Assembly (NCBI RefSeq): GCF_035961655.1
Contig: NZ_CP108393.1
Coordinates: 2,401,501-2,465,500, forward strand
Source: Streptomyces sp. NBC_01317
Lineage (GTDB): Bacteria; Actinomycetota; Actinomycetes; Streptomycetales; Streptomycetaceae
Length of the DNA: 64,000 bases
Direction of reading: 5' to 3'
Shown here: positions 46,289 through 55,794 of the stretch, in pieces
How positions within the stretch are numbered: the first letter of the stretch is position 1
Layout of the letters: every line of letters begins with the position of its first letter
Notes under the pieces: model-generated
What the model saw: only the letters and a program-made list of their open reading frames with translations
Database searches by the model: none
What the model was told of the DNA's origin: nothing
Translations under genes and position numbers: made by a program

Positions 46289-49200
46289 GTGCAGGGACGT
46301 TTCAAGAGGGATAGCAGCGCTGCGGCGGAGCAGGAGCCCCGCAGCGGAACCGACCGCGGTGCCTCGCCCCAGCACACCCAGAACCCGGGCCAGGCACCGA
46401 CGGGCGAGAGCGGCCCCCGTGCCGCACGCCCCGGGGCGGCACCGGGCGGCGACGGCAAGACGGCCGCGCCCAAACCCGTGGGGCCGACCGACGCCGGCTC
46501 ACGAATACTTCTGCGCAACTGGCGCATCAGTACCCGCCTGGTCGCTCTGCTGACCCTCCCGGTGGTCGCGGCGACCACCCTGGGCGGGCTGCGGATCAAC
46601 GAGTCCTTGAACGAGATCCAGCAGCTGGAGCACATGCAGCTGCTGACGAAGATGACCAAGGAAGCGACCAACCTCGCGGCTCAACTCCAGGCCGAGCGGG
46701 ACGAGTCTGCGGGTCCGCTCACCAACGGTGCGACGGCTTCGGACTTCAAGGTCCAGGACCGCCGTACGAAGACGGACCGGGCGAAGAAGGCCTTCCTCGA
46801 CGCCACCGTCGACATCGGCAACACCGACGGCGACCAGGCGCTGGAGTCCATCCGCTCCAACGTCAACCAGATCGCCACGCAGGTCAACCAGATCAACAAG
46901 ATCCGCCAGGGCGCCTACCAGTCCAAGGGCGCCGACTCCCTCACCGTCGACGCCTACAGCGGACTGATCGAGTCCCTGCTGAGCCTCTCGCAGGACATGG
47001 CGCAGGCGACCAGCAACCCGGACATGATCAAGCGGACCCGCGCGCTGGCCGCGTTCTCGTCCGCCAAGGAGTACGCCTCCATCCAGCGGGCCATCATCGC
47101 CGCCGCGCTCCCCGCCGACCCGAAGAACGACGGCGATCTGAGCGAGAACGACCGTCTCTACGGTCAGAACGCGCTCACCAAGGAGAAGAACTCCCTCACG
47201 TCCTTCAACTCGCTGTACGAGTCGATGGGCGGCAACGCCGAAGAGCTGACCGCACCGCTCAACGGCCAGGGAAACCCCGAGATCCAGGCCGCGGAGAAGT
47301 ACGCGGACCGGGTCCTCGGGCAGCAGGACGGTCTGAAGAACGAGCCCCACCGCTCGTACCTGGACTGGACCGACCAGGCCTCGACCCGTATCAACGCGAT
47401 GAAGACCATCGAGGCCACGCTGCTGGGCGAGATGGAGGGCAAGGCCCGCGAACTGCGCGACCAGGCCCAGCGCGACGCGTACATCAACGCCGCGCTGATC
47501 CTGCTCGTCCTCGGGGTCTCGCTCGTCGGCGCCTTCGTGGTGGCCCGCGCGATGATCCGCTCGCTGCGCCGGCTCCAGGACACGGCCACCCGGGTCGCCC
47601 AGGACCGCCTGCCCGAGCTGGTCAAGGCGCTCTCCGAGTCGGACCCGCAGGACGTCGACACCTCCGTCGAGTCGGTCGGTGTGCACTCCAGGGACGAGAT
47701 CGGCCAGGTCGCCGCGGCCTTCGACGACGTGCACCGCGAGGCCGTCCGCCTCGCCGCCGAGCAGGCCCTCCTGCGAGGCAACGTCAACGCGATGTTCACC
47801 AACCTCTCGCGCCGCAGCCAGGGCCTCATCCAGCGTCAGCTCTCGCTCATCTCCGAACTGGAGTCGCGCGAGGCCGACCCGGACCAGCTGTCCTCGCTGT
47901 TCAAGCTCGACCACCTCGCGACCCGTATGCGCCGTAACGGTGAGAACCTCCTCGTCCTCGCGGGTGAGGAGCCGGGCCGTCGCTGGACCCGGCCCGTCCC
48001 CCTGGTCGACGTGCTCCGTGCCGCCGCCTCCGAGGTGGAGCAGTACGAGCGCATCGAACTGTCCTCGGTCCCCGCGACCGAGGTCGCGGGACGTGTCGTC
48101 AACGACCTCGTGCACCTGCTCGCCGAGCTGCTGGAGAACGCCACGTCGTTCTCCTCGCCGCAGACGAAGGTCCGGGTCACCGGTCACGCGCTGCCCGACG
48201 GCCGGGTGCTGGTCGAGATCCACGACACCGGCATCGGCCTCTCCCCCGAGGACCTCGCGGCGATCAACGAGCGGCTCGCGTCGCCGCCCACCGTGGACGT
48301 CTCGGTCTCGCGCCGCATGGGTCTGTTCGTGGTCGGCCGGCTGTCCCTGCGCCACGGCATCCGGATCCAGCTGCGCCCCTCCGACTCGGGTGGTACGACC
48401 GCGCTGGTCATGCTGCCGGTCGACGTCGCCCACGGCGGCAAGAAGGGCCCGGTCGGCAAGCCCGGGATGAACATCGGCGGCCAGAACGGCCAGGCCCCGG
48501 TGGCCGGCCGGCCGCCCGCGGGTCCCGGCCTCACCGCCGGTCCCGGCGGAGCGCCCGCCCCCGGTCTCACCGCGGGCCCCGGTTCGCCCCCGCCCGGCCG
48601 GATCGCCGCGGGCACCCCGCGCGGCCAGGTCGGCGCCGGTGCGAGCCCGCGCGCCGCACTGCCCGGCCGTGACGGCGGACAGGGCGGCCAGCAGGGCGGG
48701 AACGGAACGCCCCAGAACCCGCAGCGCCAGGGCTCGGCCCAGACGGGCCAGACCGGTCAGAACAGCGTCTTCGGCGGTCAGAACACCTTCGCGGGCCAGG
48801 GCCAGGGCCGTAACGACAGTCCCGGCGCGCCGAACGCACAGCCGGGCCAGAACGGCTTCAGCGGCCACGCCCAGAACGCCTTCCAGCAGGGCGGCGTACC
48901 GGAGCGCAGCCGGCAGCTGCCGCCCCCCGGCGGTCCGCGCGCCGAGCTGCCGGGTGGCAACCCGCGGCCGCAGAACCGCCAGCAGCGCCCCGAGACCACC
49001 AGCTGGGGCACCGGGCAGCAGCCCGCGCAGGACGCCCCGCGCGGTCACGAGGAGCACGAGAACACCGGCCAGTACGCCCGGCCCCAGGCCTCGCAGCAGG
49101 GTCCCGGCACCGCGGAGTTCCCCCGGCCCGACTTCGACGCGCCGCGTCCCGGCGCGGACAACGGCCAGCGGGGCGGGGGGCAGCAGCAAGGCCAGCAGAG

Positions 49201-50161
49201 CCAGCAGGATGCCGCCGCCACGGCCCAGTTCCCCCGGCCGGACTTCAACGCACCGGCGCCGACCGGCTACCAGCCCGACTACAGCGCCCAGCAGGGCGGC
49301 TACCAGCAGGGGTACGGCAACGGCCAGCAGCAGAACTACGCCGCGCCGCCGAACTACGCCCCGCAGCAGGACTTCAACCCCCCGCGCCCCCCGGCTCCCT
49401 CCGCGGCGCCGGGCGCGCAGGGCCGCGGCCCCGGGCAGTTCGACCAGTACGGTCAGCCGCTCAACGGCCGCAACGGTCAGGACGGACCGGGTTACGGCGT
49501 CCCGCGCCAGCCCAGCCTGCCGCCGCAGCCCCAGCACGAGGCGCTGCCGCCGGCCGGTCCCGGCGACGGCCGTACCCCGCTGTTCGACAACCTGGAGACC
49601 AACTGGTTCCACGGTCAGCAGCCGGGCGGACAGCAGCAGCCGCCCCAGCCCCAGCAGCCCCCGGCGTCCGCCGCTTCGCAGCAGCAGGCTCCGGCCCCGC
49701 TGCCGCCGGCACCCCGGCGTGACCCGATGCCGCAGCGTGAGCCCGGCGCCGGTCTGATGGGCGCGGGCGCGCCGAGCGGCAACGGTTTCGGCACCAACGG
49801 TGCCGGCTCGAACAGCCCGGCGACCAACGGCTCGGGTGCCAACGGTTCCAGTGCCACGTCCTCCTGGCGCACGTCGCCCAACGACGAGCTGGTACGCCAG
49901 GCCGAACGGGTCAAAAAGCCCCAGGCGGGCGGTATCACCACTTCAGGTCTGCCCCGCCGGGTGCCGCGTGCCAACCTGGTGCCCGGTACCGCGCAGGAAC
50001 AGAACAACCAGGCCGGTCCGCAGGTTTCGCGTGCGCCGGCAGACGTACGCGGCCGACTGACCAATCTACGCCGGGGTATTCAGCAGGGTCGTCAGGCGGG
50101 CACAGCCGGTCCGGCGAACAACAGCTTCAACCTCGGCCCCTCTCACCAGCAGGAGCGTTAG
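46289..50161 (+). CDS. cvnA1: Conservon sensor kinase-like protein CvnA (first copy)
   Basis: Large membrane sensor of 1290 residues. Residues 1-80 are cytoplasmic and disordered, TM1 is about 84-101 (LVALLTLPVVAATTLGGL), then an extracytoplasmic nitrate/nitrite-sensing (NIT) type domain, TM2 about 400-425, HAMP, a helical region with LDHLATRMRRNGENLL, and an HATPase domain with LAELLENATSFSSP and DTGIGLSPED. After about 720 comes a long Gly/Pro/Gln-rich tail. Conservon CvnA proteins signal through the B, C and D partners, forming a G-protein-like membrane complex in S. coelicolor. Start GTG 46289. By synteny with SCO5544 I call it cvnA1. Confidence 0.88.
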   Translation: MQGRFKRDSSAAAEQEPRSGTDRGASPQHTQNPGQAPTGESGPRAARPGAAPGGDGKTAAPKPVGPTDAGSRILLRNWRISTRLVALLTLPVVAATTLGGLRINESLNEIQQLEHMQLLTKMTKEATNLAAQLQAERDESAGPLTNGATASDFKVQDRRTKTDRAKKAFLDATVDIGNTDGDQALESIRSNVNQIATQVNQINKIRQGAYQSKGADSLTVDAYSGLIESLLSLSQDMAQATSNPDMIKRTRALAAFSSAKEYASIQRAIIAAALPADPKNDGDLSENDRLYGQNALTKEKNSLTSFNSLYESMGGNAEELTAPLNGQGNPEIQAAEKYADRVLGQQDGLKNEPHRSYLDWTDQASTRINAMKTIEATLLGEMEGKARELRDQAQRDAYINAALILLVLGVSLVGAFVVARAMIRSLRRLQDTATRVAQDRLPELVKALSESDPQDVDTSVESVGVHSRDEIGQVAAAFDDVHREAVRLAAEQALLRGNVNAMFTNLSRRSQGLIQRQLSLISELESREADPDQLSSLFKLDHLATRMRRNGENLLVLAGEEPGRRWTRPVPLVDVLRAAASEVEQYERIELSSVPATEVAGRVVNDLVHLLAELLENATSFSSPQTKVRVTGHALPDGRVLVEIHDTGIGLSPEDLAAINERLASPPTVDVSVSRRMGLFVVGRLSLRHGIRIQLRPSDSGGTTALVMLPVDVAHGGKKGPVGKPGMNIGGQNGQAPVAGRPPAGPGLTAGPGGAPAPGLTAGPGSPPPGRIAAGTPRGQVGAGASPRAALPGRDGGQGGQQGGNGTPQNPQRQGSAQTGQTGQNSVFGGQNTFAGQGQGRNDSPGAPNAQPGQNGFSGHAQNAFQQGGVPERSRQLPPPGGPRAELPGGNPRPQNRQQRPETTSWGTGQQPAQDAPRGHEEHENTGQYARPQASQQGPGTAEFPRPDFDAPRPGADNGQRGGGQQQGQQSQQDAAATAQFPRPDFNAPAPTGYQPDYSAQQGGYQQGYGNGQQQNYAAPPNYAPQQDFNPPRPPAPSAAPGAQGRGPGQFDQYGQPLNGRNGQDGPGYGVPRQPSLPPQPQHEALPPAGPGDGRTPLFDNLETNWFHGQQPGGQQQPPQPQQPPASAASQQQAPAPLPPAPRRDPMPQREPGAGLMGAGAPSGNGFGTNGAGSNSPATNGSGANGSSATSSWRTSPNDELVRQAERVKKPQAGGITTSGLPRRVPRANLVPGTAQEQNNQAGPQVSRAPADVRGRLTNLRRGIQQGRQAGTAGPANNSFNLGPSHQQER

Positions 50162-50584
50162 TTGAGTCCGATGAGTCAGGCCGCTCAGAATCTGAACTGG
50201 TTGATCACCAACTTCGTGGACAACACCCCTGGGGTGTCCCACACGGTGGTGGTCTCCGCGGACGGACTTCTGCTGGCCATGTCCGAGGGCTTCCCCCGCG
50301 ACCGAGCCGATCAGCTCGCGGCCGTGGCGTCCGGGCTGACCTCGCTGACCGCGGGGGCGTCCCGGATCTTCGAAGGCGGCCCGGTCAACCAGACCGTGGT
50401 GGAGATGGAGCGCGGCTTCCTCTTCCTGATGTCCGTCTCCGACGGTTCCTCCCTGGCCGTGCTCGCCCACCCCGAGTGCGACATCGGCCTGGTGGGGTAC
50501 GAGATGGCCCTCCTGGTCGACCGCGCCGGTACGGTCCTCACGCCGGACCTGCGCGCCGAGCTCCAAGGAAGTCTGTTGCACTGA
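50162..50584 (+). CDS. cvnB1: Roadblock/LC7 protein CvnB (first copy)
   Basis: Roadblock/LC7-family protein of 140 residues, the likely partner and regulator of the CvnD GTPase. Typical core: NLNWLITNFVDNTPGVSHTV, SADGLLLAMSEGFPRDRADQ, GLTSLTAGASRIF. The TTG at 50162 directly follows the cvnA stop, with AGGAG upstream; ATG 50171 is an alternative. The paralogue at 55275 uses GTG at the equivalent place, which supports TTG here. Nearly identical protein to the second CvnB. Confidence 0.93.
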   Translation: MSPMSQAAQNLNWLITNFVDNTPGVSHTVVVSADGLLLAMSEGFPRDRADQLAAVASGLTSLTAGASRIFEGGPVNQTVVEMERGFLFLMSVSDGSSLAVLAHPECDIGLVGYEMALLVDRAGTVLTPDLRAELQGSLLH

Positions 50585-50694
50585 GGCTTCGGCACCGCCG
50601 CCACCAGCTCCAACACCGTCAGGCCGCCCAACCGGCCCCCCACCGGCCAAGTCAGACGGCACGCAGACATCTTGCTGTCACGCCCGGAGGATTC

Positions 50695-51102
50695 ATGACC
50701 CCGCCACCCGCCTCTCACGATCCGTACGGCGCCTCAGTCGACGCGTCGTACGGACCTGAGGGCGATCAGCCGCTGGTACGCCCGTACGCCATGACCGGCG
50801 GACGGACCCGGCCGCGGTACCAGCTCGCCATCGAGGCGCTGGTCAGTACGACAGCAGACCCCGCTCATCTCGCCACCCTGCTCCCCGAGCACCAGCGGAT
50901 CTGCCACCTCTGCCGTGAGGTCAAGTCGGTGGCTGAGGTGTCGGCCCTGCTGACGATGCCGCTCGGCGTCGCCCGGATCCTGGTGGCGGACCTGGCGGAA
51001 GCCGGCATGGTGGCCATCCACCAGCCGGGCAACGGAGAGGCCGGCGGCGCGCCGGATGTGACACTGCTCGAAAGGGTGCTCAGTGGACTTCGGAAGCTCT
51101 AG
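50695..51102 (+). CDS. cvnC1: DUF742 protein CvnC (first copy)
   Basis: DUF742 protein of 135 residues, the third conservon component. Core: LVRPYAMTGGRTRPRYQLAI, EHQRICHLCREVKSVAEVSA, LGVARILVADLAEAGMVAIH, a winged-helix-like region. The ATG at 50695 follows GGAGG. Its last 20 bases overlap the start of cvnD. Compared with the second copy it lacks the long Gly/Gln-rich N-terminal extension. Confidence 0.92.
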   Translation: MTPPPASHDPYGASVDASYGPEGDQPLVRPYAMTGGRTRPRYQLAIEALVSTTADPAHLATLLPEHQRICHLCREVKSVAEVSALLTMPLGVARILVADLAEAGMVAIHQPGNGEAGGAPDVTLLERVLSGLRKL

Positions 51103-51660
51103 CGGCGGAGGAGCAGCCCGCTCAACCACCAGCGCGAAGATCGTGGTGGCGGGCGGCTTCGGCGTGGGCAAGACCACGTTCGTCGGCGCCGTCTCGGAGA
51201 TCAACCCGCTGCGTACCGAAGCCGTCATGACGTCCGCGTCAGCCGGCATCGACGACCTCACCCACACCGGAGACAAGACCACCACCACCGTGGCCATGGA
51301 CTTCGGCCGCATCACCCTCGACCAAGACCTCATCCTCTACCTCTTCGGCACCCCCGGACAGGACCGCTTCTGGTTCATGTGGGACGACCTCGTCCGCGGC
51401 GCCATCGGCGCCGTCGTCCTCGTCGACACCCGCCGCCTCGCCGACTGCTTCCCCGCCGTCGACTACTTCGAAAACTCAGGACTCCCCTTCGTCATCGCCC
51501 TCAACGGCTTCGACGGACACCAGCCCTACACCCCCGACGAAGTACGCGAAGCACTCCAGATCGGACCCGACACCCCCATCATCACCACCGACGCCCGCCA
51601 CCGCGCCGACGCCAAAAGCGGCCTCATCACCCTCGTCGAACACGCACTCATGGCACGACT
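51058..51660 (+). repeat. 603-bp direct repeat covering cvnD, copy 1
   Basis: Identical base for base to 56416-57018, spaced 5358 bp. It runs from the last ~45 bp of cvnC through all but the last codons of cvnD. Sequence immediately outside both ends differs. Confidence 0.97.
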
Positions 51661-51667
51661 CAAGTAG
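51083..51667 (+). CDS. cvnD1: Conservon small GTPase CvnD (first copy)
   Basis: Ras/Gtr-like small GTPase of 194 residues. P-loop is GGFGVGKTTF (24-33); the switch II/G3 region is FGTPGQDRFWFMW (88-100), and the G4 position reads NGFDG rather than NKxD. Start GTG 51083 overlaps cvnC. The protein differs from the second CvnD only at the C-terminal residue (K versus R). Last gene of the first conservon, followed by a hairpin terminator. Confidence 0.95.
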   Translation: MDFGSSSGGGAARSTTSAKIVVAGGFGVGKTTFVGAVSEINPLRTEAVMTSASAGIDDLTHTGDKTTTTVAMDFGRITLDQDLILYLFGTPGQDRFWFMWDDLVRGAIGAVVLVDTRRLADCFPAVDYFENSGLPFVIALNGFDGHQPYTPDEVREALQIGPDTPIITTDARHRADAKSGLITLVEHALMARLK

Positions 51668-51705
51668 ACGGACGGCTACGGCGGTTGCTGTAGTCCGCGC
51701 AGGGC

Positions 51706-51733
51706 GCGGGCTGTGTCTTCGGACACGGCCCGC
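51706..51733 (+). terminator. Terminator after the first conservon
   Basis: gcgggctgtgtc pairs with gacacggcccgc (one G-T) around a TTCG tetraloop, about 40 bp beyond the cvnD stop. Confidence 0.8.
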
Positions 51734-52006
51734 CTCGGCCTTCATAACGTTTAGACAGAGAATTCACGGGCTACGGACACCCGACGCACTCAACTGGTAT
51801 CACTGCGCTCACATCACCTCCCCTTTTTGTTCCCGCTCGGCCCTTATGCCCCTTTTATTTGAGGCGTGGATCACTCGGAACGGCTGATTCCCACTGTTTG
51901 GAGTGGGACCACTCCCCGTGCTGGAATTCGGCGACTCCCGAGTTTGTACGGCCCTGAACGAGAAACGGCACAGCGTAGGTGCCGGCGCCGAGAGGTTGTT
52001 GGTCGA
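51734..52006. other. Upstream region of the second conservon
   Basis: Contains a pyrimidine-rich tract (tcccctttttg near 51820), a small hairpin ggagtgg/ccactcc (51900-51915), and the word gtgctggaattc (51918-51929), which also occurs upstream of cvnA1 (46097-46108). I see no clear -35/-10 pair. Confidence 0.4.
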
Positions 52007-52010
52007 GTGA
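51918..52010 (+). CDS. Possible leader ORF overlapping the cvnA10 start
   Basis: A 30-codon frame from GTG (VLEFGDSRVCTALNEKRHSV ...) ends in a TGA that overlaps the cvnA10 GTG as GTGA, which would allow translational coupling. G/C in third positions is about three quarters, lower than neighbouring genes. No strong ribosome-binding site. It could be a leader peptide or chance. Confidence 0.25.
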   Translation: MLEFGDSRVCTALNEKRHSVGAGAERLLVE

Positions 52011-55000
52011 GGCGAAGCAAGGCGAGCTCCGCGGAGCAACAGACGCGGGGCAACTTCACCCCGCCACCGCGGTCGGCGGCGGCGTCCGCGGACCCGGCCG
52101 GCGCGCCCTCCGCGCCCGGCAGCTCCAGCCGGCTCTCGCCGCGCAACTGGCGTGTGGCCACCCGGCTGAACGCCATTCTGCTGATCCCGGTCCTGGTCGG
52201 ACTGGTGATGGGCGGCTTCCAGGTCAAGGGGTCGATCGACACCTGGCAGGAGGCCCAGGACGCGGAGAAGACGGCCCTCATCGTGCGCGCCGCCTCCGAG
52301 TACGGCCAGGCCCTGCTCAACGAGCGCGACCTCACCGCGCAGCCCCTGCTGACGAACAAGCGCGACGCGCAGATCGTCGTACGGACGCGGGCGGCCACCG
52401 ACGCCGCGAAGAAGAAGTTCGACGTCGCGGTCCGGGACATGCCCGCCAAGCAGGGCCTCGAACGCCGCCTCAGCATCTTCCGCGGGGAGGAGCCCAAGCT
52501 GGCGGCCATCCGCAAGACCGCGTACACCGCGGCGGTGGAGACCCCGGACAAGACCGGCAACAACGGCGGCCCCGTGGCGACCGAAGAGGGATACGTGCTG
52601 GTCCAGCACTCCCTCATGGAGTTCGCCAACGAGCTGGGCCTCGGCACCGGCAACATCACCAGCTACGGCCGTACGGTCTACGCCCTCCAGCTCGCCAAGG
52701 CCGCCGAGTCGCTCCAGCGCTCGATCGGCATGCACCTGCTGGTCAGGCCCAGCCAGAAGGACCAGGTCAGGGGCGGGCAGACCATCGCCTTCTCGTCGTA
52801 CGCCTACCTGGAGAGCGTCTCCGTCGCCGAGTACGTCTCCGGCGGCACCGCCGCCGACACGGTCCGGCTCCAGCAGGTCATGAAGCAGAAGGCCGCCGAG
52901 GGGGCGAAGAAGCTCGCCGCCGCCGGCCAGCAGGCCGCCGCCGCGGGCCAGGACTTCACCCCGCCCCCCAGTCAGGAGGGGTCCGTCTTCGACGGCATGG
53001 TCGCCGCGATCGCCACCGGCGCCACCCCCGAGCAGCTCGCGGCACGGGGGGTCACCCCCGACGTGTGGATGGCCGCCGCCACCGCCAAGTTCGACGGCTA
53101 CACCGTGGTCGAGAAGGAACTCGTCGACAAGGCCGTCGCGGACGCCGCGCAGATCTCCACCAACGCCAGGAACGACGCGATCACCAACGGCGCCATCGTC
53201 GTGGTCGCCCTGCTCATCGCCTTCATCCTGGCCGGGATGATGGCCCGGCAGATGAGCCGCTCGATGCGCGAGCTGCGCACGGCGGCGTTCTCCATCGCCG
53301 AGCAGCGGCTGCCGATGCTGGTCGACCAGCTGTCCCGTACCGAACCGGGCCGCGTCGACACCCGCGTCCAGCCCATCCCGATCGACTCGCGCGACGAGAT
53401 CGGCGAGGTCGCCCGCGCCTTCGACCAGGTCCACCGCGAGGCGGTCAGGCTCGCGGCCGAGCAGGCCATGCTCCGCGGAAACGTCAATGCGATCTTCACG
53501 AACCTCTCCCGCCGCAACCAGTCCCTGATCGAGGGCCAGCTGACCCTCATCACGGACCTGGAGAACAACGAGGGCGACCCGGACCAGCTGGAGAACCTCT
53601 TCAAGCTCGACCACCTGGCGACCCGCATGCGCCGCAACGGCGAGAACCTGCTGGTTCTCGCGGGTGAGGAGCCGGGCCGCCGGTGGAACCAGCCGGTGCC
53701 GCTGGTGGACGTGCTGCGCGCCGCCTCCTCGGAGGTCGAGTCGTACGCCCGTATCGAACTCACCGGCGTCCCCGAGACCGACATCCACGGCCAGTCCGTC
53801 ACCGACCTCGTGCACCTGCTCGCCGAGCTGCTGGAGAACGCCACCACCTTCTCCTCGCCGCAGACCAAGGTCCGGGTGACCGCCACGCGGCTGCCCGACG
53901 GCCGGGTGATGGTCGAGATCCACGACAAGGGCATCGGCCTGACCGCCGAGGACTTCGCGGACATCAACCACAAGCTGGCCAACCCGCCGACCGTGGACGC
54001 CGCCGTCTCCCAGCGCATGGGCCTGTTCGTGGTCGGCCGGCTGGCCGACCGGCACGGCATCCGGGTCCAGCTGCGCCCCTCGGGCGAGCAGGCGGGCACG
54101 ACGTCGCTGGTGATGCTCCCCGACGCGATCACGCACGGCGGTGGCGGCGAACCGACCGTCCAGGCCGACGACTTCACGGTCTCGCAGATCATCCCGGACC
54201 AGGAACCGCCCGCCGAGGTGCGGGCCTTCCCGACAGCGCCCATGCTGACGGCGGCCGAACTCGGCTTCGACGACTCGAAGTACGAGACGGCGGCCGAGCA
54301 GCCGGGCCCCGCCCAGGACAGCCGCCGGCTCGACCCCGTCAACCGCACCCTGCGGCGCGAGGAACGGCGTGCGGCGCTGGGCGGCCCTGAGAGCCCCGAG
54401 GGACCGCTCTTCAGCGACCAGGTCGACGGGCAGTACCGCGAGGGCTCCGAGGCCGCCTACGCGCCTCAGGAGGCCCCGTACGGCCCGGACTTCGCCCCGC
54501 GGCCGGCGACGGCGGAGGCGCCGGCCACGGACGGGTACGGTCCCGCCGGGTACGAGGAGTACCGCGCGCCCGAGCCCTACGGCACACCCGACGGATACCA
54601 GGAGCCCCAAGCACCCGCCTATGCGGAGGCCGGCTACCCGGACCTGCCGAACGGTGAGATCCCGTACCAGAACGGTTTCGACGCCCAACCCCACCAGGGT
54701 GAGTGGGGCGATCAGGGCGGATACCAGGGCGCGTACCCCCCGGTGGCCCCCGCCGAACCGGAATCTTCACAGGTCGCACCCGAGATCCCCGCCGACCGCG
54801 TAGGCTTCGACCGTCCGGGTCCCTCTCCGAGCACCAGTCACGCGCTGACCGGCGCGGGACTGCCGCGCCGGGGCGGTGGCCGGCAGGCCCAGGAGTGGCA
54901 GCCCACCGGTCAGAACGACGGACAGCTGGGCCGGACTCCCCCGGTCGGCGGCGAGTTGGACACCGGGACGGCGGACACCGAGGACTGGCGTTCCAAGAAC

Positions 55001-55273
55001 GACGACCGCTGGCAGCGGGCCGAGAAGCTCCGCGAGCCGAAGGCGGGCGGGGTCACCCCGTCCGGTCTTCCCCGCCGGGTACCCAAGGCCAATCTGGTCG
55101 AGGGAACGGCGGAGAGCACCCCGCAGGGCGGCCCCCAGGTCTCCCGTGCTCCGGAGGACGTGCGCGGCAGGTTGAGCAACCTGCGGCGCGGGGTCCTGCG
55201 GGGACGCAACGCGGGAGCGGACACGAACGGACCGGGCCACGGCCCGGGCAGTACCTACAACCAGGAGCGTTAG
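52007..55273 (+). CDS. cvnA10: Conservon sensor kinase-like protein CvnA (second copy)
   Basis: Membrane sensor of 1088 residues with the same plan as the first CvnA: TM1 about 53-72 (LNAILLIPVLVGLVMGGF), NIT-type sensing domain, TM2 about 393-416, HAMP, LDHLATRMRRNGENLL, then HATPase with LAELLENATTFSSP and DKGIGLTAED. The tail after about 720 is Pro/Gly/Tyr-rich, shorter than in the first copy, but ends in the same way (TPSGLPRRVPKANLV ... NLRRGV). The sensing domains differ strongly, so different signals are likely. GTG 52007 chosen by analogy with the first copy (agaggttg upstream of both). Corresponds by synteny to cvnA10. Confidence 0.88.
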   Translation: MRRSKASSAEQQTRGNFTPPPRSAAASADPAGAPSAPGSSSRLSPRNWRVATRLNAILLIPVLVGLVMGGFQVKGSIDTWQEAQDAEKTALIVRAASEYGQALLNERDLTAQPLLTNKRDAQIVVRTRAATDAAKKKFDVAVRDMPAKQGLERRLSIFRGEEPKLAAIRKTAYTAAVETPDKTGNNGGPVATEEGYVLVQHSLMEFANELGLGTGNITSYGRTVYALQLAKAAESLQRSIGMHLLVRPSQKDQVRGGQTIAFSSYAYLESVSVAEYVSGGTAADTVRLQQVMKQKAAEGAKKLAAAGQQAAAAGQDFTPPPSQEGSVFDGMVAAIATGATPEQLAARGVTPDVWMAAATAKFDGYTVVEKELVDKAVADAAQISTNARNDAITNGAIVVVALLIAFILAGMMARQMSRSMRELRTAAFSIAEQRLPMLVDQLSRTEPGRVDTRVQPIPIDSRDEIGEVARAFDQVHREAVRLAAEQAMLRGNVNAIFTNLSRRNQSLIEGQLTLITDLENNEGDPDQLENLFKLDHLATRMRRNGENLLVLAGEEPGRRWNQPVPLVDVLRAASSEVESYARIELTGVPETDIHGQSVTDLVHLLAELLENATTFSSPQTKVRVTATRLPDGRVMVEIHDKGIGLTAEDFADINHKLANPPTVDAAVSQRMGLFVVGRLADRHGIRVQLRPSGEQAGTTSLVMLPDAITHGGGGEPTVQADDFTVSQIIPDQEPPAEVRAFPTAPMLTAAELGFDDSKYETAAEQPGPAQDSRRLDPVNRTLRREERRAALGGPESPEGPLFSDQVDGQYREGSEAAYAPQEAPYGPDFAPRPATAEAPATDGYGPAGYEEYRAPEPYGTPDGYQEPQAPAYAEAGYPDLPNGEIPYQNGFDAQPHQGEWGDQGGYQGAYPPVAPAEPESSQVAPEIPADRVGFDRPGPSPSTSHALTGAGLPRRGGGRQAQEWQPTGQNDGQLGRTPPVGGELDTGTADTEDWRSKNDDRWQRAEKLREPKAGGVTPSGLPRRVPKANLVEGTAESTPQGGPQVSRAPEDVRGRLSNLRRGVLRGRNAGADTNGPGHGPGSTYNQER

Positions 55274-55274
55274 T

Positions 55275-55697
55275 GTGAGCCCGATGAGCCAGGCGGCGCA
55301 GAATCTGAACTGGTTGATCACCAACTTTGTGGACAACACCCCCGGGGTGTCCCACACGGTGGTGGTCTCCGCCGACGGACTCCTGCTCGCCATGTCCGAC
55401 GGTTTCCCCCGCGACCGGGCCGATCAGCTCGCGGCCGTGGCGTCCGGGCTGACCTCGCTGACCGCGGGGGCGTCCCGGATCTTCGAGGGGGGCGCCGTCA
55501 ACCAGACCGTCGTGGAGATGGAGCGCGGCTTCCTCTTCCTGATGTCCATCTCGGACGGCTCCTCGCTGGCCGTGCTCGCCCACCCGGAGGCCGACATCGG
55601 CCTGGTGGGCTACGAGATGGCCCTGTTGGTCGATCGCGCCGGTACGGTCCTCACACCGGACCTCCGCGCCGAACTCCAGGGAAGTCTGCTCAACTGA
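55275..55697 (+). CDS. cvnB10: Roadblock/LC7 protein CvnB (second copy)
   Basis: Roadblock/LC7 protein of 140 residues, differing from the first CvnB at only a few positions (for example MSDGFPRD versus MSEGFPRD, and LAHPEADIG versus LAHPECDIG). Start GTG 55275 immediately after the cvnA stop with AGGAG upstream. Expected to pair with CvnD on the membrane complex. Unlike cvnD, the DNA differs from the first copy at many third positions. Confidence 0.93.
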   Translation: MSPMSQAAQNLNWLITNFVDNTPGVSHTVVVSADGLLLAMSDGFPRDRADQLAAVASGLTSLTAGASRIFEGGAVNQTVVEMERGFLFLMSISDGSSLAVLAHPEADIGLVGYEMALLVDRAGTVLTPDLRAELQGSLLN

Positions 55698-55794
55698 CAG
55701 ACAGTGCAGTTCTCGCCACCGCACCATAGGGTGCGGTGGCGCGCGGCTCCACAGGCACACCAAGGACCGGCGACCGGCAGTCGGAGGAGGAAAC

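Noticed and set aside
46499..49612. 1037-codon open frame on the minus strand opposite cvnA1
   Set aside because: It is the antisense of a high-GC gene; the product is Val/Leu/Arg/Gly-rich with no domains, whereas the plus strand encodes a full sensor kinase.
51809..54694. 961-codon minus-strand frame opposite cvnA10
   Set aside because: Same reason: a shadow frame created by GC bias in the real gene's third positions.
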